Positions 8,647 through 18,567 of a stretch of 64,000 nucleotides of DNA are shown piece after piece. Under the pieces are notes generated by a model. It saw only the letters and a list, made by a program, of their open reading frames with translations. It searched no databases and was not told the DNA's origin. A program made the translations under genes and the position numbers. Position 1 is the first letter of the stretch. The number at the start of each line of letters is the position of its first letter. Source of the DNA: Oceanibacterium hippocampi (GTDB lineage: Bacteria; Pseudomonadota; Alphaproteobacteria; Sneathiellales; Sneathiellaceae); NCBI RefSeq assembly GCF_900172325.1, contig NZ_FWFR01000001.1, positions 930,001 to 994,000 on the forward strand. Direction: 5' to 3'.

Positions 8647-9669
8647 ATGTCGAATACCGTCGCAACCGCATCCGTTGCCGCCGCTGCCGAGGGCGCGCCC
8701 GACTGGTCGGCCCTGCGCATTGCCGTGCTCGTCCCCTGCTACAACGAGGAGGCGGCGATCGAGGCCGTTGTGCGCGACTTCCGCAAGGCTCTGCCGACGG
8801 CGACGGTCTATGTCTACGACAACAATTCCAAGGATCGCACCGTCGAGATCGCCCGCGCCGCCGGCGCTGTGGTCCGCCAAGAAACCCGCCAGGGCAAGGG
8901 CTTCGTCGTCCGGCGCATGTTCGCCGACATCGAGGCCGACATCTACATCATGGTCGATGGCGACGACACCTATGAGGCCGCCGCGGCGCCGCGCCTGGTC
9001 GAGGCGCTGGCCAGTCGCGGGCTCGACATGGTCAACGGGGCCAGGCTCGAGACCGACGACGCGGCCTATCGCGCCGGCCACAAGTTCGGCAACTGGATGC
9101 TCTCGAAGATTGTCCGCACCGTATTCGGCGACGAGTTCCGCGACATGCTGTCGGGTTACCGGGTCTTCTCGCGCCGCTTCGTGAAATCCTTCCCGGTGAT
9201 GTCGGCGGGCTTCGAGATCGAGACCGAGCTGACCATCCACGCGCTCGGCCTGGAAATGCCGTCGACCGAGGTGATGACGTCATTCTCCGACCGGCCGGCA
9301 GGTTCGGCGAGCAAGCTCAACACCTTCCGGGACGGGTTCCGCATCCTCTGGACGATCATGAAGCTGCTGAAGCAGGAGCGGCCGATGCAGCTGTTCAGCT
9401 GGAGCGCCTTCCTGCTCGCCCTGGTCTCGGTGATTCTGATCTACCCGATCGTCGTCACCTACCTGCAGACCGGCGTCGTGCCGCGATTCCCGACGGCCAT
9501 CCTGTCGACGGGCCTGATGCTCGCCGCCTTCCTCTCGTTCGCCTGCGGGCTCATTCTCGATACCGTGACGCGCGGCCGGGAAGAGGCCAAGCGGATGCGC
9601 TACCTGGCGGAGCCGAGCGTGCTGACAACGCTCGAACGGCTGCGCGAGCGGCAGGCCGGCAATTCCTGA
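8647..9669 (+). CDS. Family 2 glycosyltransferase with C-terminal membrane helices
   Basis: A 340-residue GT-A fold protein. The nucleotide-sugar domain begins IAVLVPCYNEEAAIEAVV, continues with VYVYDNNSKDRT and has the metal-binding D-x-D region MVDGDDTYE near residue 100. The LSGYRVFSRRFVKSFP segment is typical of dolichyl/polyprenyl-phosphate sugar synthases. Two hydrophobic helices follow at the C-terminus (about residues 255-275 and 290-310). The likely role is transfer of a sugar to a polyprenyl phosphate at the inner face of the cytoplasmic membrane. The following gene encodes a GT39-like membrane protein, the usual partner that uses such lipid-linked sugars. Confidence 0.85.
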   Translation: MSNTVATASVAAAAEGAPDWSALRIAVLVPCYNEEAAIEAVVRDFRKALPTATVYVYDNNSKDRTVEIARAAGAVVRQETRQGKGFVVRRMFADIEADIYIMVDGDDTYEAAAAPRLVEALASRGLDMVNGARLETDDAAYRAGHKFGNWMLSKIVRTVFGDEFRDMLSGYRVFSRRFVKSFPVMSAGFEIETELTIHALGLEMPSTEVMTSFSDRPAGSASKLNTFRDGFRILWTIMKLLKQERPMQLFSWSAFLLALVSVILIYPIVVTYLQTGVVPRFPTAILSTGLMLAAFLSFACGLILDTVTRGREEAKRMRYLAEPSVLTTLERLRERQAGNS

Positions 9670-9685
9670 AGCGGGCCTGCAGAAC

Positions 9686-11323
9686 GTGACCGAGACCGAA
9701 CCCGGGGCTTCCGGAGAGATGCTGGCGACGCTGCTCCGGCCGTTGTCATGGATCGTGCCCGTCCTGACTTACCTGGCGATGATGGTGGTCCGCGACCTCT
9801 ATGTCGTGGAGGGCATCAACCCGGATTTCATCAGCTATTACCAGAACGCGACCCACTGGCTGGCCGGCAACACCGGGCTCGCCGTGAGCGGCTACTGGGG
9901 CGTGATGTACAGCTGGATCATGGCGGTCGCGCTGCTCGTCACGCGGGATCCGATGACCGTCGGCTGGGGCGTGCTCGGCTTCACCGGCCTCTGTTTGATC
10001 CTCGCCGGCGAGATCTATCTCCGGATCGTCGGGGTCCGGCCGCGCTACCGCCTGCTGGCCGGCATCGCGCTTGCGCTGTTCTCCGCCTACTGGGCCTCGA
10101 ACCAGCTGACGCCGGATCTCCTGCTCGGCAGTTTCGTGGTCTTCGGCGGCGGCCTCTACATCCTCGCCCTGCGGCGGCATTCGATCGCGATGGCGATCCT
10201 TGCCGGGCTGGTGCTGGGCGTCGCCTATCTCTGCAAGACCCCGGGACTGCTGTTCGCCTTCGGCATCATCGTCGGCTTCGCGATCATGGTGCTGGTGACC
10301 CGCGAGCGCGGCCTCGGCGCGGTGCTGAAGATCGCCCTGCCGGCGCTGCTCGCCATGGCCGTGGTCGCCGGTCCTTGGATCCTCGTGCTGTCAAACCATT
10401 ACGGGCATTTCACCTGGACGACCGCGATCGAACGCAACCAGGGCCAGGCGATCGGGATCGAGCATCCGAACTTCACCGAGTTTCACAAGCCCAGGGACGG
10501 CCGGATCACGAGCTGGGAGGACCCGAGCGAGTTCGGCGGCACCGGCGGCATGATCGCGCCGGAGAAGAAGCCGGGCCTGGTGTCGGTGCTGGCCGAGAAC
10601 GTCCTCTATGCCCATGGCGTGCTGACTTCTGGCGGCTGGTTCCTGCTCACCGTGGGGGCCCTGTTCGCGCTCTTGTTCCACGGGCCCGGGGGGCCACGGC
10701 TGCTGGCCGAGCCATGGCGTTTCGGAATCTTCGGGGCGGCGATCGTGCTGCTGCCCTACATGGTCTCCTACGCGGCGCAGGAACGCTATTACATGGCGGC
10801 CTATCCGTTCCTGCTCGGTGCCACCTTCGGCGCCGTGCAATGGGGCGAGAAGGCCGGCCTCCTGTCATGGCGCCTGTTCGGGTTCCTGCCGGCCTGGCTG
10901 CCGCGACTGCTGCTGACGCTGGTTGTCGCGGTGTTCCTCTGGGCGCCCGAACTGATCCGGGCCCGCGAGATCGGCACCCGGCCGGACGGCGCGCCGGCGC
11001 ACGGCGCCTACCGGCAATCGGCTTCGCTCGCTCGCGCGCTCGACGGAATCGGTGCGGAGGGACCCTATGCGGAGATCGGCAACGTCAATCGGCTCAGCCT
11101 GAATGCCGCCTTCGCCACCGGCCGGCAATTCTACGGTGCGGAACTCGACGCCGACCATCTCGACCGGGCCCGGGCGCTGGGCGTCGGCGTGCTGATCGTC
11201 GATCCGGCCTTTGCCGGCCGGGTCGCCGCGGACCCCGCCTGGCGGGAGGTTTCCGGGCAACTGCCGGAACCCCTGCTTGCGATTCCGGCGGGCCATGCAC
11301 GGATCTTCGTCCCGGCCGGCTGA
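9686..11323 (+). CDS. GT39/ArnT-like polytopic membrane glycosyltransferase
   Basis: A 545-residue protein with about 10-12 hydrophobic segments. The first extracytoplasmic loop carries the acidic residues of GINPDFISYYQ, in the position of the catalytic loop of GT-C enzymes, and a soluble C-terminal domain runs from about residue 440. The architecture fits dolichyl-phosphate-mannose transferases and ArnT-like enzymes that use polyprenyl-linked sugars outside the membrane. It lies 16 bp after the GT2 gene and is probably cotranscribed. The start is uncertain: GTG at 9686 has little Shine-Dalgarno sequence, and an ATG lies at 9720. The acceptor is unknown. Confidence 0.7.
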   Translation: MTETEPGASGEMLATLLRPLSWIVPVLTYLAMMVVRDLYVVEGINPDFISYYQNATHWLAGNTGLAVSGYWGVMYSWIMAVALLVTRDPMTVGWGVLGFTGLCLILAGEIYLRIVGVRPRYRLLAGIALALFSAYWASNQLTPDLLLGSFVVFGGGLYILALRRHSIAMAILAGLVLGVAYLCKTPGLLFAFGIIVGFAIMVLVTRERGLGAVLKIALPALLAMAVVAGPWILVLSNHYGHFTWTTAIERNQGQAIGIEHPNFTEFHKPRDGRITSWEDPSEFGGTGGMIAPEKKPGLVSVLAENVLYAHGVLTSGGWFLLTVGALFALLFHGPGGPRLLAEPWRFGIFGAAIVLLPYMVSYAAQERYYMAAYPFLLGATFGAVQWGEKAGLLSWRLFGFLPAWLPRLLLTLVVAVFLWAPELIRAREIGTRPDGAPAHGAYRQSASLARALDGIGAEGPYAEIGNVNRLSLNAAFATGRQFYGAELDADHLDRARALGVGVLIVDPAFAGRVAADPAWREVSGQLPEPLLAIPAGHARIFVPAG

Positions 11324-11366
11324 GCCGTATCGCTGTTGCCCGGGATATGGAAAAAGTATTATGTAT

Positions 11367-11384
11367 TTCGCATATTAATGCGAA
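11367..11384. repeat. 18-bp palindrome between convergent genes
   Basis: TTCGCAT and ATGCGAA are perfect 7-bp arms around ATTA, in an AT-rich island between the GT39-like gene and the convergent pirin gene. The right arm continues as ATGCGAACAAAA. That 12-mer recurs exactly at 20226-20237 in front of glpD. It could be a bidirectional terminator stem or a regulator site; no clean T-run follows on either strand. Confidence 0.5.
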
Positions 11385-11460
11385 CAAAAAGGGTTGATAG
11401 CGGGAACATCCTGATTCGTTCCGCGAAACAGAGCCATATCCGGCCGGATCGGATATCGCC

Positions 11461-12339
11461 CTAGAAGCGGCCGGACTGGTAGTCGCGGATCGCTTGGTGG
11501 ATCTCCGCCTCGGTGTTCATGACGAAGGGGCCGTACTTGACCACCGGCTCGCCGAGCGGCCGGCCGGCGACCAGGATCAGCCGCGCCGCCGTCGACCCGG
11601 CTGCCGCCACGGCGAACTCGGTGCCGTCGCCGAGCACCGCGAGCCGGCCTGCCGGAACCGTTTCCGCCCGCGCGCCATCGCCGATCCGGGCTGCCCCCTC
11701 GAAGACATAGGCGAAGGCCGAGTAACCGGCCGGGAGCGCGGTACGGAAGGCGGTGCCTGCCGGCAACGCGATGTCGAGGAACTGCGGATCGGTCGCCACA
11801 GAGCGCACCGCGCCCTCGACGCCGACATGGCGTCCGGCGACGACCTTCACGCGAACCCCGTCCGCCTGCTCGATCACGGGTATCGCCCTGGGGTCGATAT
11901 CCTGGTAGCGCGGCGCCGTCATCTTGTCGCTCGCGGGCAGGTTGACCCAGAGCTGGAAGCCCCACATCAGGCCGTCGATCTGTTCGGGCATCTCCGAATG
12001 CACGATGCCGCGCCCGGCGGTCATCCATTGCACGCTGCCCGGGCCGAGCAGGCCGGTATTGCCCTGGTTGTCGCCGTGCCGCATGCGGCCGGCTAGCATG
12101 TAGGTGACGGTCTCGAAGCCGCGATGGGGATGGTCCGGGAAGCCGGCGATATAATCGGCGGCATCGTCGGAGCGGAACTCGTCGAGCATCAGGAAGGGGT
12201 CGAGGCCGGGCAGCTTCGACGTGCCGAGCAGCCGTTTCAGCTTCACGCCGGCGCCATCGCTGGTCGGGGTGCCGTCGACGGTCCCGATGACCTCGCGGGT
12301 TGCCGCTGCCGGTCGTTCGCTCACCCGTTGTCCGCTCAT
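11461..12339 (-). CDS. Pirin-family cupin protein
   Basis: A 292-residue bicupin. The metal-binding motif of the N-terminal cupin is intact: FPDHPHRGFETVTY supplies two His, and the later GIVHSEMPE supplies His and Glu, matching the four ligands of human and bacterial pirins. The ending EAEIHQAIRDYQSGRF is typical of the family. Some bacterial pirins have quercetinase-like dioxygenase activity and others regulate metabolism by protein contact; the role here is not evident from context. The chosen ATG begins MSGQRVSERP. The start is 131 bp from the glp terminator hairpin, and the gene is in the same orientation as the glp operon. Confidence 0.88.
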   Translation of the reverse strand: MSGQRVSERPAAATREVIGTVDGTPTSDGAGVKLKRLLGTSKLPGLDPFLMLDEFRSDDAADYIAGFPDHPHRGFETVTYMLAGRMRHGDNQGNTGLLGPGSVQWMTAGRGIVHSEMPEQIDGLMWGFQLWVNLPASDKMTAPRYQDIDPRAIPVIEQADGVRVKVVAGRHVGVEGAVRSVATDPQFLDIALPAGTAFRTALPAGYSAFAYVFEGAARIGDGARAETVPAGRLAVLGDGTEFAVAAAGSTAARLILVAGRPLGEPVVKYGPFVMNTEAEIHQAIRDYQSGRF

Positions 12340-12462
12340 TGCCGCGCTCCGTCTCCAGGAATGTCGCCAGACTAGCATGTTGGGCGGGGCATCGCGCGGG
12401 GGAAGCCGGGGCCGGCGCGACGGTCTGTTGGCCATCGCGAAACAATGACCGGGACGGGCGGG

Positions 12463-12492
12463 AAAAGAGCGGGCGGCGATTGCTCGCCGCCC
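12463..12492 (-). terminator. Terminator hairpin after glpV
   Basis: An 8-bp GC stem (12471-12478 paired with 12485-12492, six-base loop) lies 34 bp after the glpV stop. Read on the minus strand it is followed by CTCTTTTCCC. The U-run is short, so termination may be partial, with pirin directly downstream. Confidence 0.6.
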
Positions 12493-12525
12493 GAGTTGCT
12501 CAGGTCCGGTTGGTCGGTCCGGGCG

Positions 12526-14295
<1,770 letters not shown>

Positions 14296-14314
14296 GATCC
14301 GTTCCTTTCTGTTG

Positions 14315-14335
14315 CGGCGGCGTCTTCGGCCGCCG
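14315..14335 (-). other. Intercistronic hairpin between glpU and glpV
   Basis: A 7-bp GC stem (14315-14321 with 14329-14335, seven-base loop) lies just upstream of the glpV ribosome-binding site in a 125-bp gap, the only sizeable gap inside the glp operon. Such hairpins often protect or uncouple a binding-protein message so that it is made in excess of the permease. Confidence 0.5.
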
Positions 14336-14420
14336 TCTCGCGCCCCGGGGGGACGGTCCCTCCGGCGCGTTCGGGCACAGTCGCTATCGGTCCGTTTCGG
14401 TCTTTCTCCTCCTTTTCCCG

Positions 14421-14699
14421 TCAACCCCAGCGCATGACGATCGCCATCCAGGCGATCGAGACGGCAAGTGCTCCCCACAGGCTCCAGTCGGTCAGGCCGA
14501 GCCAGGCGAGGTGGATATAGGCGCTGCCCAGCAGGCCGATGAACAGCCGGTCGCCGCGCGTCGTCCGCAGGCGGAGGAAGCCGCGCCGCTCGATGCTCGG
14601 CCGGACGGCCTGCCAGACGGTCATGCCCGCGAGCAGCATCGCGATGGTGACGAAGAACAGCGCCGTCGGCAGCGTCCAGGCCATCCACTCGAGGCTCAT
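14421..14699 (-). CDS. glpU: GlpU, small DUF2160 membrane protein of the glycerol transporter
   Basis: A 92-residue protein with two to three hydrophobic helices (about residues 8-30, 52-68 and 72-90) and a positively charged loop ERRGFLRLRTTRGDR. Small DUF2160 proteins are found between the glycerol permease genes and the binding-protein gene in alphaproteobacterial glp operons. The molecular role is not known; it may stabilise the permease. It starts 13 bp after the glpQ stop. Confidence 0.85.
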   Translation of the reverse strand: MSLEWMAWTLPTALFFVTIAMLLAGMTVWQAVRPSIERRGFLRLRTTRGDRLFIGLLGSAYIHLAWLGLTDWSLWGALAVSIAWMAIVMRWG

Positions 14700-14712
14700 G
14701 GCGCGACCCTCC

Positions 14713-15516
14713 TCAGACCCGGCCCAGGGCGAAGCCCTTGGCCATGTAGTTGCGGACGAACCAGATCACGAGCGCGCCCGGCACGATGGTCAGGATTCCG
14801 GCCGCCGCCAGCAGTCCCCAGTCGAGGCCGGTGGCGCTCACCGTGCGTGTCATGGTCGCGGCGATCGGCTTGGCGTCGGTCGTCGTCAGCGTCCGGGCGA
14901 GCAGCAGTTCGACCCAGGAGAACATGAAGCAGAAGAATGCCGTGACGCCGATCCCGGTGCGGATCATCGGCACGAACACGGTGACGAAGAAGCGCGGGAA
15001 GGAATAGCCGTCGACATAGGCGGTCTCGTCGATCTCGCGCGGGACACCGGACATGAACCCCTCGAGGATCCAGACCGCCAGCGGCACATTGAACAGGCAA
15101 TGCGAGATCGCGACCGCGATGTGCGTGTCGATCAGGCCGAAGGTCGAGTAGAGCTGGAAGAAGGGCAGCAGGAACACTGCCGGCGGTGCCATCCGGTTGG
15201 TCAGCAGCCAGAAGAACATGTGCTTGTCGCCGAGAAAGCGGAAGCGCGAGAAGGCATAGGCGGCCGGCAGCGCGGTCGCCAGCGAGATCGCGGTATTGAT
15301 ACTGACATAGATGATCGAGTTGAGATATCCGGAGTACCAGGCCTCGTCGGTGAATATCTTGATGTAGTTGTCGAACGTGATGTTGAGCGGGATGAGGGCA
15401 AAGTTCTCCAGGATGTCGGCGTTGGTCCGCAACGACATGTTGAGCATCCAGTAGATCGGCAACAGGGTCAGCGTCAGGTAGATCAGCAACCCGATCGTGC
15501 TCTTCCGAATCCTCAT
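14713..15516 (-). CDS. glpQ: Glycerol ABC transporter permease
   Basis: A 267-residue integral membrane protein with six predicted helices. The binding-protein-dependent transport loop is visible as EIDETAYVDGYSFPRFF (EAA-type motif) about 95 residues from the C-terminus. It belongs to the carbohydrate-uptake (MalG-like) permease group. Its start overlaps the glpP stop by 4 bp, so the two halves of the channel are translationally coupled. Confidence 0.92.
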   Translation of the reverse strand: MRIRKSTIGLLIYLTLTLLPIYWMLNMSLRTNADILENFALIPLNITFDNYIKIFTDEAWYSGYLNSIIYVSINTAISLATALPAAYAFSRFRFLGDKHMFFWLLTNRMAPPAVFLLPFFQLYSTFGLIDTHIAVAISHCLFNVPLAVWILEGFMSGVPREIDETAYVDGYSFPRFFVTVFVPMIRTGIGVTAFFCFMFSWVELLLARTLTTTDAKPIAATMTRTVSATGLDWGLLAAAGILTIVPGALVIWFVRNYMAKGFALGRV

Positions 15517-16385
15517 GCCCGGTCTCCTGTGCCGACGCTCTGCAGTGCCTGGTAGAACAGCCAGCAGAACAGCAGGACGATCAGGAAATAGATCAGCGAG
15601 AAGGCGGCCGCCGGACCGAGGTCAAACTGCCCGACGGCGATCTTCACCAGGTGGATCGAGAGGAACGTGGTCGAATTGCCGGGTCCGCCGCCCGTCAGCA
15701 CAAATGGTTCGGCGTAGATCAGGAACGAATCCATGAAGCGCAGCAGAACGGCGATCGTCAGCACGCCACGCATCTTCGGCAGCTGGATATAGCGGAAGAT
15801 CGCCCAGGCGGAGGCGCCGTCGATCCGCGCCGCCTGGTAGTAGGCGTCGGGAATCGCGCGCAGACCGGCATAGGCGAGCAGGGCGACCAGCGGAGTCCAG
15901 TGCCAGACCTCCATCAGCATGACCGTGACCCAGGCATCCAGCGGCGATGCGGTATGGTCGAAGCCGAGGCCGAGCGCGTTCACGATCACCCCGAACAGGC
16001 CGATATCGGGTCGCGTGAAAATGATCCAGATCGTCCCGATGACGTTCCACGGGATGAGCAGGGGCAGGGCGATCAGGACCAGCGTCGCGGAGACGCCCCA
16101 GCCGCGCTTCGGCATGGTGAGCGCGATCATCACGCCGAGCGGGATCTCGATCAGCAGGACGAGGCCGGAAAACAGGAACTGGCGCCACAGTGCCTCCTGC
16201 AGGCGGCGGTCACCGAGCACGTCGATGAACCATTCCGCGCCGACGAAGACCCGGTTGCCGGGCCCGAAGATGTCCTGCACCGAATAGTTGACGACGGTCA
16301 TCAATGGGATGATTGCCGACATCGCCACGATGACGAATACCGGCATCACCAGGAACCAGGCGCGATTGTCTTGGATCTTGTTCAT
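15513..16385 (-). CDS. glpP: Glycerol ABC transporter permease
   Basis: A 290-residue MalF-like permease with six hydrophobic segments and the EAA-type loop IPDAYYQAARIDGASAWAIF. It forms the channel with GlpQ. The ATG overlaps the glpT stop by 4 bp and its own stop overlaps glpQ by 4 bp. Longer open frame upstream of this ATG lies inside glpT and is not used. Confidence 0.92.
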   Translation of the reverse strand: MNKIQDNRAWFLVMPVFVIVAMSAIIPLMTVVNYSVQDIFGPGNRVFVGAEWFIDVLGDRRLQEALWRQFLFSGLVLLIEIPLGVMIALTMPKRGWGVSATLVLIALPLLIPWNVIGTIWIIFTRPDIGLFGVIVNALGLGFDHTASPLDAWVTVMLMEVWHWTPLVALLAYAGLRAIPDAYYQAARIDGASAWAIFRYIQLPKMRGVLTIAVLLRFMDSFLIYAEPFVLTGGGPGNSTTFLSIHLVKIAVGQFDLGPAAAFSLIYFLIVLLFCWLFYQALQSVGTGDRA

Positions 16386-17476
16386 GGGCTGGCCTCGATC
16401 AGCCGATCGTCGTGGTAGAGCAGCGTGCGCCCCGGCGGAAAGGCGAGCCAGGCGCGGTCTGCGGGAATCGGCGCCTCCTCGTCGAGCTTGATCTTGAGCG
16501 CCGTGTCGCCGAGCAGGGCGGTGACGATCCGGTAGTTTCCGAGATCCTCGACCGTGCGGATCGCGACCTCCACGCGCCCAGGCCCTTGCGCATCGTGCAG
16601 GGTCAGGAATTCCGGTCGGATGCCGAGCCGGAGCGCGCCGGACGGCGCCGTTCCGGCGGCTCCCTTGAGCGCGCCGGCTAGCGGAATCGCCGCCTCGCCG
16701 ATTCGCGCCGTCTCGCCATCCAGCCGGCAGTCGATCAGGTTCATGCCCGGGCTGCCGATAAAATAGCCCACGAAGGTATGCTGCGGACGCTCGAACAGCG
16801 CCTGCGGGCTGCCGACCTGGAGGATCCGCCCCTCGTGCATGACGACGATGGTGTCGGCGAAGGTCAGGGCCTCGTTCTGGTCGTGCGTGACATAGACCAG
16901 GGTCAGCCTGTACTGCTCGTGGATCTCCTTCAGCTTGCGCCGCAGCTTCCACTTCATGTGCGGATCGATGACGGTCAGCGGCTCGTCGAACAGGATCGCC
17001 GCGACATCCGGGCGGACCAGCCCGCGGCCGAGCGAGATCTTCTGCTTGGCGTCGGCGGAGAGGTTGCGCGCTCGCCTGCCGATATCGTCGGCAAGATCCA
17101 GCATCCCGGCGACCTGACGCACCAGGCGGTCGATCTCCGGGCCCGGGAAGCCCCGGTTGCGCAGCGGGAAGGCCAGGTTGTCGTAAACCGTCATGGTGTC
17201 GTAGATGACCGGGAACTGGAAAACCTGGGCGATGTTGCGGGCCTCGGTCGGCAGCGCGGTCACGTCCTTGCCATCGAACAGGATGCGTCCCCGGGTCGGT
17301 ATGATCAGCCCCGAGATCACGTTAAGGAGTGTCGTCTTGCCACAGCCTGATGGCCCGAGCAGGGCATAGGCGCCGCCGTCCCGCCAGTCGTGATCGAGGG
17401 TCTTCAGCGCCCAGTCCGCCTCGGCCGCTCCGCCCGAGTAGCTGTGCGCGATTCCGTCAAGTCGGACGTGGGCCAT
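16382..17476 (-). CDS. glpT: Glycerol ABC transporter ATPase with altered signature motif
   Basis: A 364-residue ATPase. Walker A is GPSGCGKTT, Walker B is AAILFDEP, the switch His is in VTHDQNEAL, and a C-terminal TOBE-type regulatory domain runs from about residue 235. The ABC signature normally reads LSGGQ; here it is LSADAKQKISLGRG, so one composite site of the GlpS/GlpT heterodimer may be degenerate. The gene follows glpS by 11 bp and overlaps glpP by 4 bp. Confidence 0.92.
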   Translation of the reverse strand: MAHVRLDGIAHSYSGGAAEADWALKTLDHDWRDGGAYALLGPSGCGKTTLLNVISGLIIPTRGRILFDGKDVTALPTEARNIAQVFQFPVIYDTMTVYDNLAFPLRNRGFPGPEIDRLVRQVAGMLDLADDIGRRARNLSADAKQKISLGRGLVRPDVAAILFDEPLTVIDPHMKWKLRRKLKEIHEQYRLTLVYVTHDQNEALTFADTIVVMHEGRILQVGSPQALFERPQHTFVGYFIGSPGMNLIDCRLDGETARIGEAAIPLAGALKGAAGTAPSGALRLGIRPEFLTLHDAQGPGRVEVAIRTVEDLGNYRIVTALLGDTALKIKLDEEAPIPADRAWLAFPPGRTLLYHDDRLIEASP

Positions 17477-17487
17477 GCCGGTCTCCC

Positions 17488-18567
17488 TCAGCCGCCGCTC
17501 GGCGCTGCGGCGAGCCGGCCGGCGTCGTCGAAGGCATAAAGATGGCGCGGGTTGATGTAGAGCGTCACGGGCTGGCCGAGGGCCAGGCCGTGCACGCCTT
17601 CCTCCTGGGCGACCCAGGAGGTTTCCTCGTGTCGGGCATGGATGAAGGTCTCCGAGCCGTTGATCTCGGCAAGTTCCAGGACGCCGGGGATGGCCAGGTC
17701 GTCGTCGGCCCGGCGATCGATGAAAAGATGGCCGCAGCGGGCGCCGAAGATGTAGGGGCCGTCGGCAAGGGCAGCGAGATGGCGGCCGAGCGGCAGTTCG
17801 AGACTGGAGCCGAGGCGGGCCCGCCCGGCCGCCACCCGCCCGGCGATCATGTTCATCGGTGGGTCCGAGAAGACCTCGCCGACGCGCACCGTCGCCGGTC
17901 GCTTGTAGACCTCCGCCGTCGCGCCGCTCTGCAGGATCCGGCCGGCGTCCATGATCACCGTGCGGCCGCCGATCAGCAGCGCCTCGGTCGGTTCGGTGGT
18001 GGCATAGACGACGATCGAGGGCCTGCGGGCGAAGATCTCGCGAAGCTCGGCCCGCAGTTCCTCGCGCAGCTTGTAGTCGAGATTGACCAGCGGCTCGTCG
18101 AGCAGGAGCAAGTCGGCGTCCTTGACGAGGGCGCGGGCGAGCGCGGTGCGCTGCTGCTGGCCGCCGGAGAGTTCGGCAGGCAGCCTATCGAGCAGGGCGT
18201 CGATATGGAGCAGCGCCGCGACTTCGCGGATCCGCGAGTCGATTTCCTTCCGAGGCAGCCCGCCCCGGCGGAGCGGCGCGGCGATATTCTCGTAAACCGT
18301 GAAGGAGGGATAGTTGATGAACTGCTGGTAGACGATGGCAACGTTGCGCTTGCGGACCGACTTGCCGGTGACATCCGCGCCGTTCGCGAGAATGCGCCCG
18401 GTGCTTGGCCGGTCGAGGCCGGCGAGGATCCGTATCAGCGAGGTCTTGCCGGCGGTCGTGGGCCCGAGCAGAACATGCGGGGCGCCGGGGCCGAGGTCGA
18501 GGCTGATGTCCGACAGCCAGGTTTCGGCGCCGACGACCAGCGAGACATCGCTGAGCGAGATGGTCAT
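17488..18567 (-). CDS. glpS: Glycerol ABC transporter ATPase
   Basis: A 359-residue ATPase. Walker A is GPTTAGKTS, the signature is a canonical LSGGQQQR, Walker B is LLLLDEP, and the position of the switch histidine reads ATTEPTEAL (Glu-Pro where other ATPases have His-Asp). A TOBE-like C-terminal domain follows. The combination of a good signature with a changed H-loop here, and a changed signature with a good H-loop in GlpT, suggests an asymmetric heterodimer. The ATG overlaps the glpD stop by 4 bp. Confidence 0.92.
   Translation of the reverse strand: MTISLSDVSLVVGAETWLSDISLDLGPGAPHVLLGPTTAGKTSLIRILAGLDRPSTGRILANGADVTGKSVRKRNVAIVYQQFINYPSFTVYENIAAPLRRGGLPRKEIDSRIREVAALLHIDALLDRLPAELSGGQQQRTALARALVKDADLLLLDEPLVNLDYKLREELRAELREIFARRPSIVVYATTEPTEALLIGGRTVIMDAGRILQSGATAEVYKRPATVRVGEVFSDPPMNMIAGRVAAGRARLGSSLELPLGRHLAALADGPYIFGARCGHLFIDRRADDDLAIPGVLELAEINGSETFIHARHEETSWVAQEEGVHGLALGQPVTLYINPRHLYAFDDAGRLAAAPSGG

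Noticed and set aside
9748-11397. 549-residue frame parallel to the GT39-like gene
   Set aside because: An out-of-frame, Arg/Gly/Pro-rich shadow; the true frame has transmembrane periodicity.
11347-11397. Sixteen-residue ORF MEKVLCISHINANKKG
   Set aside because: No ribosome-binding site, it runs through the palindrome, and it is too short to judge.
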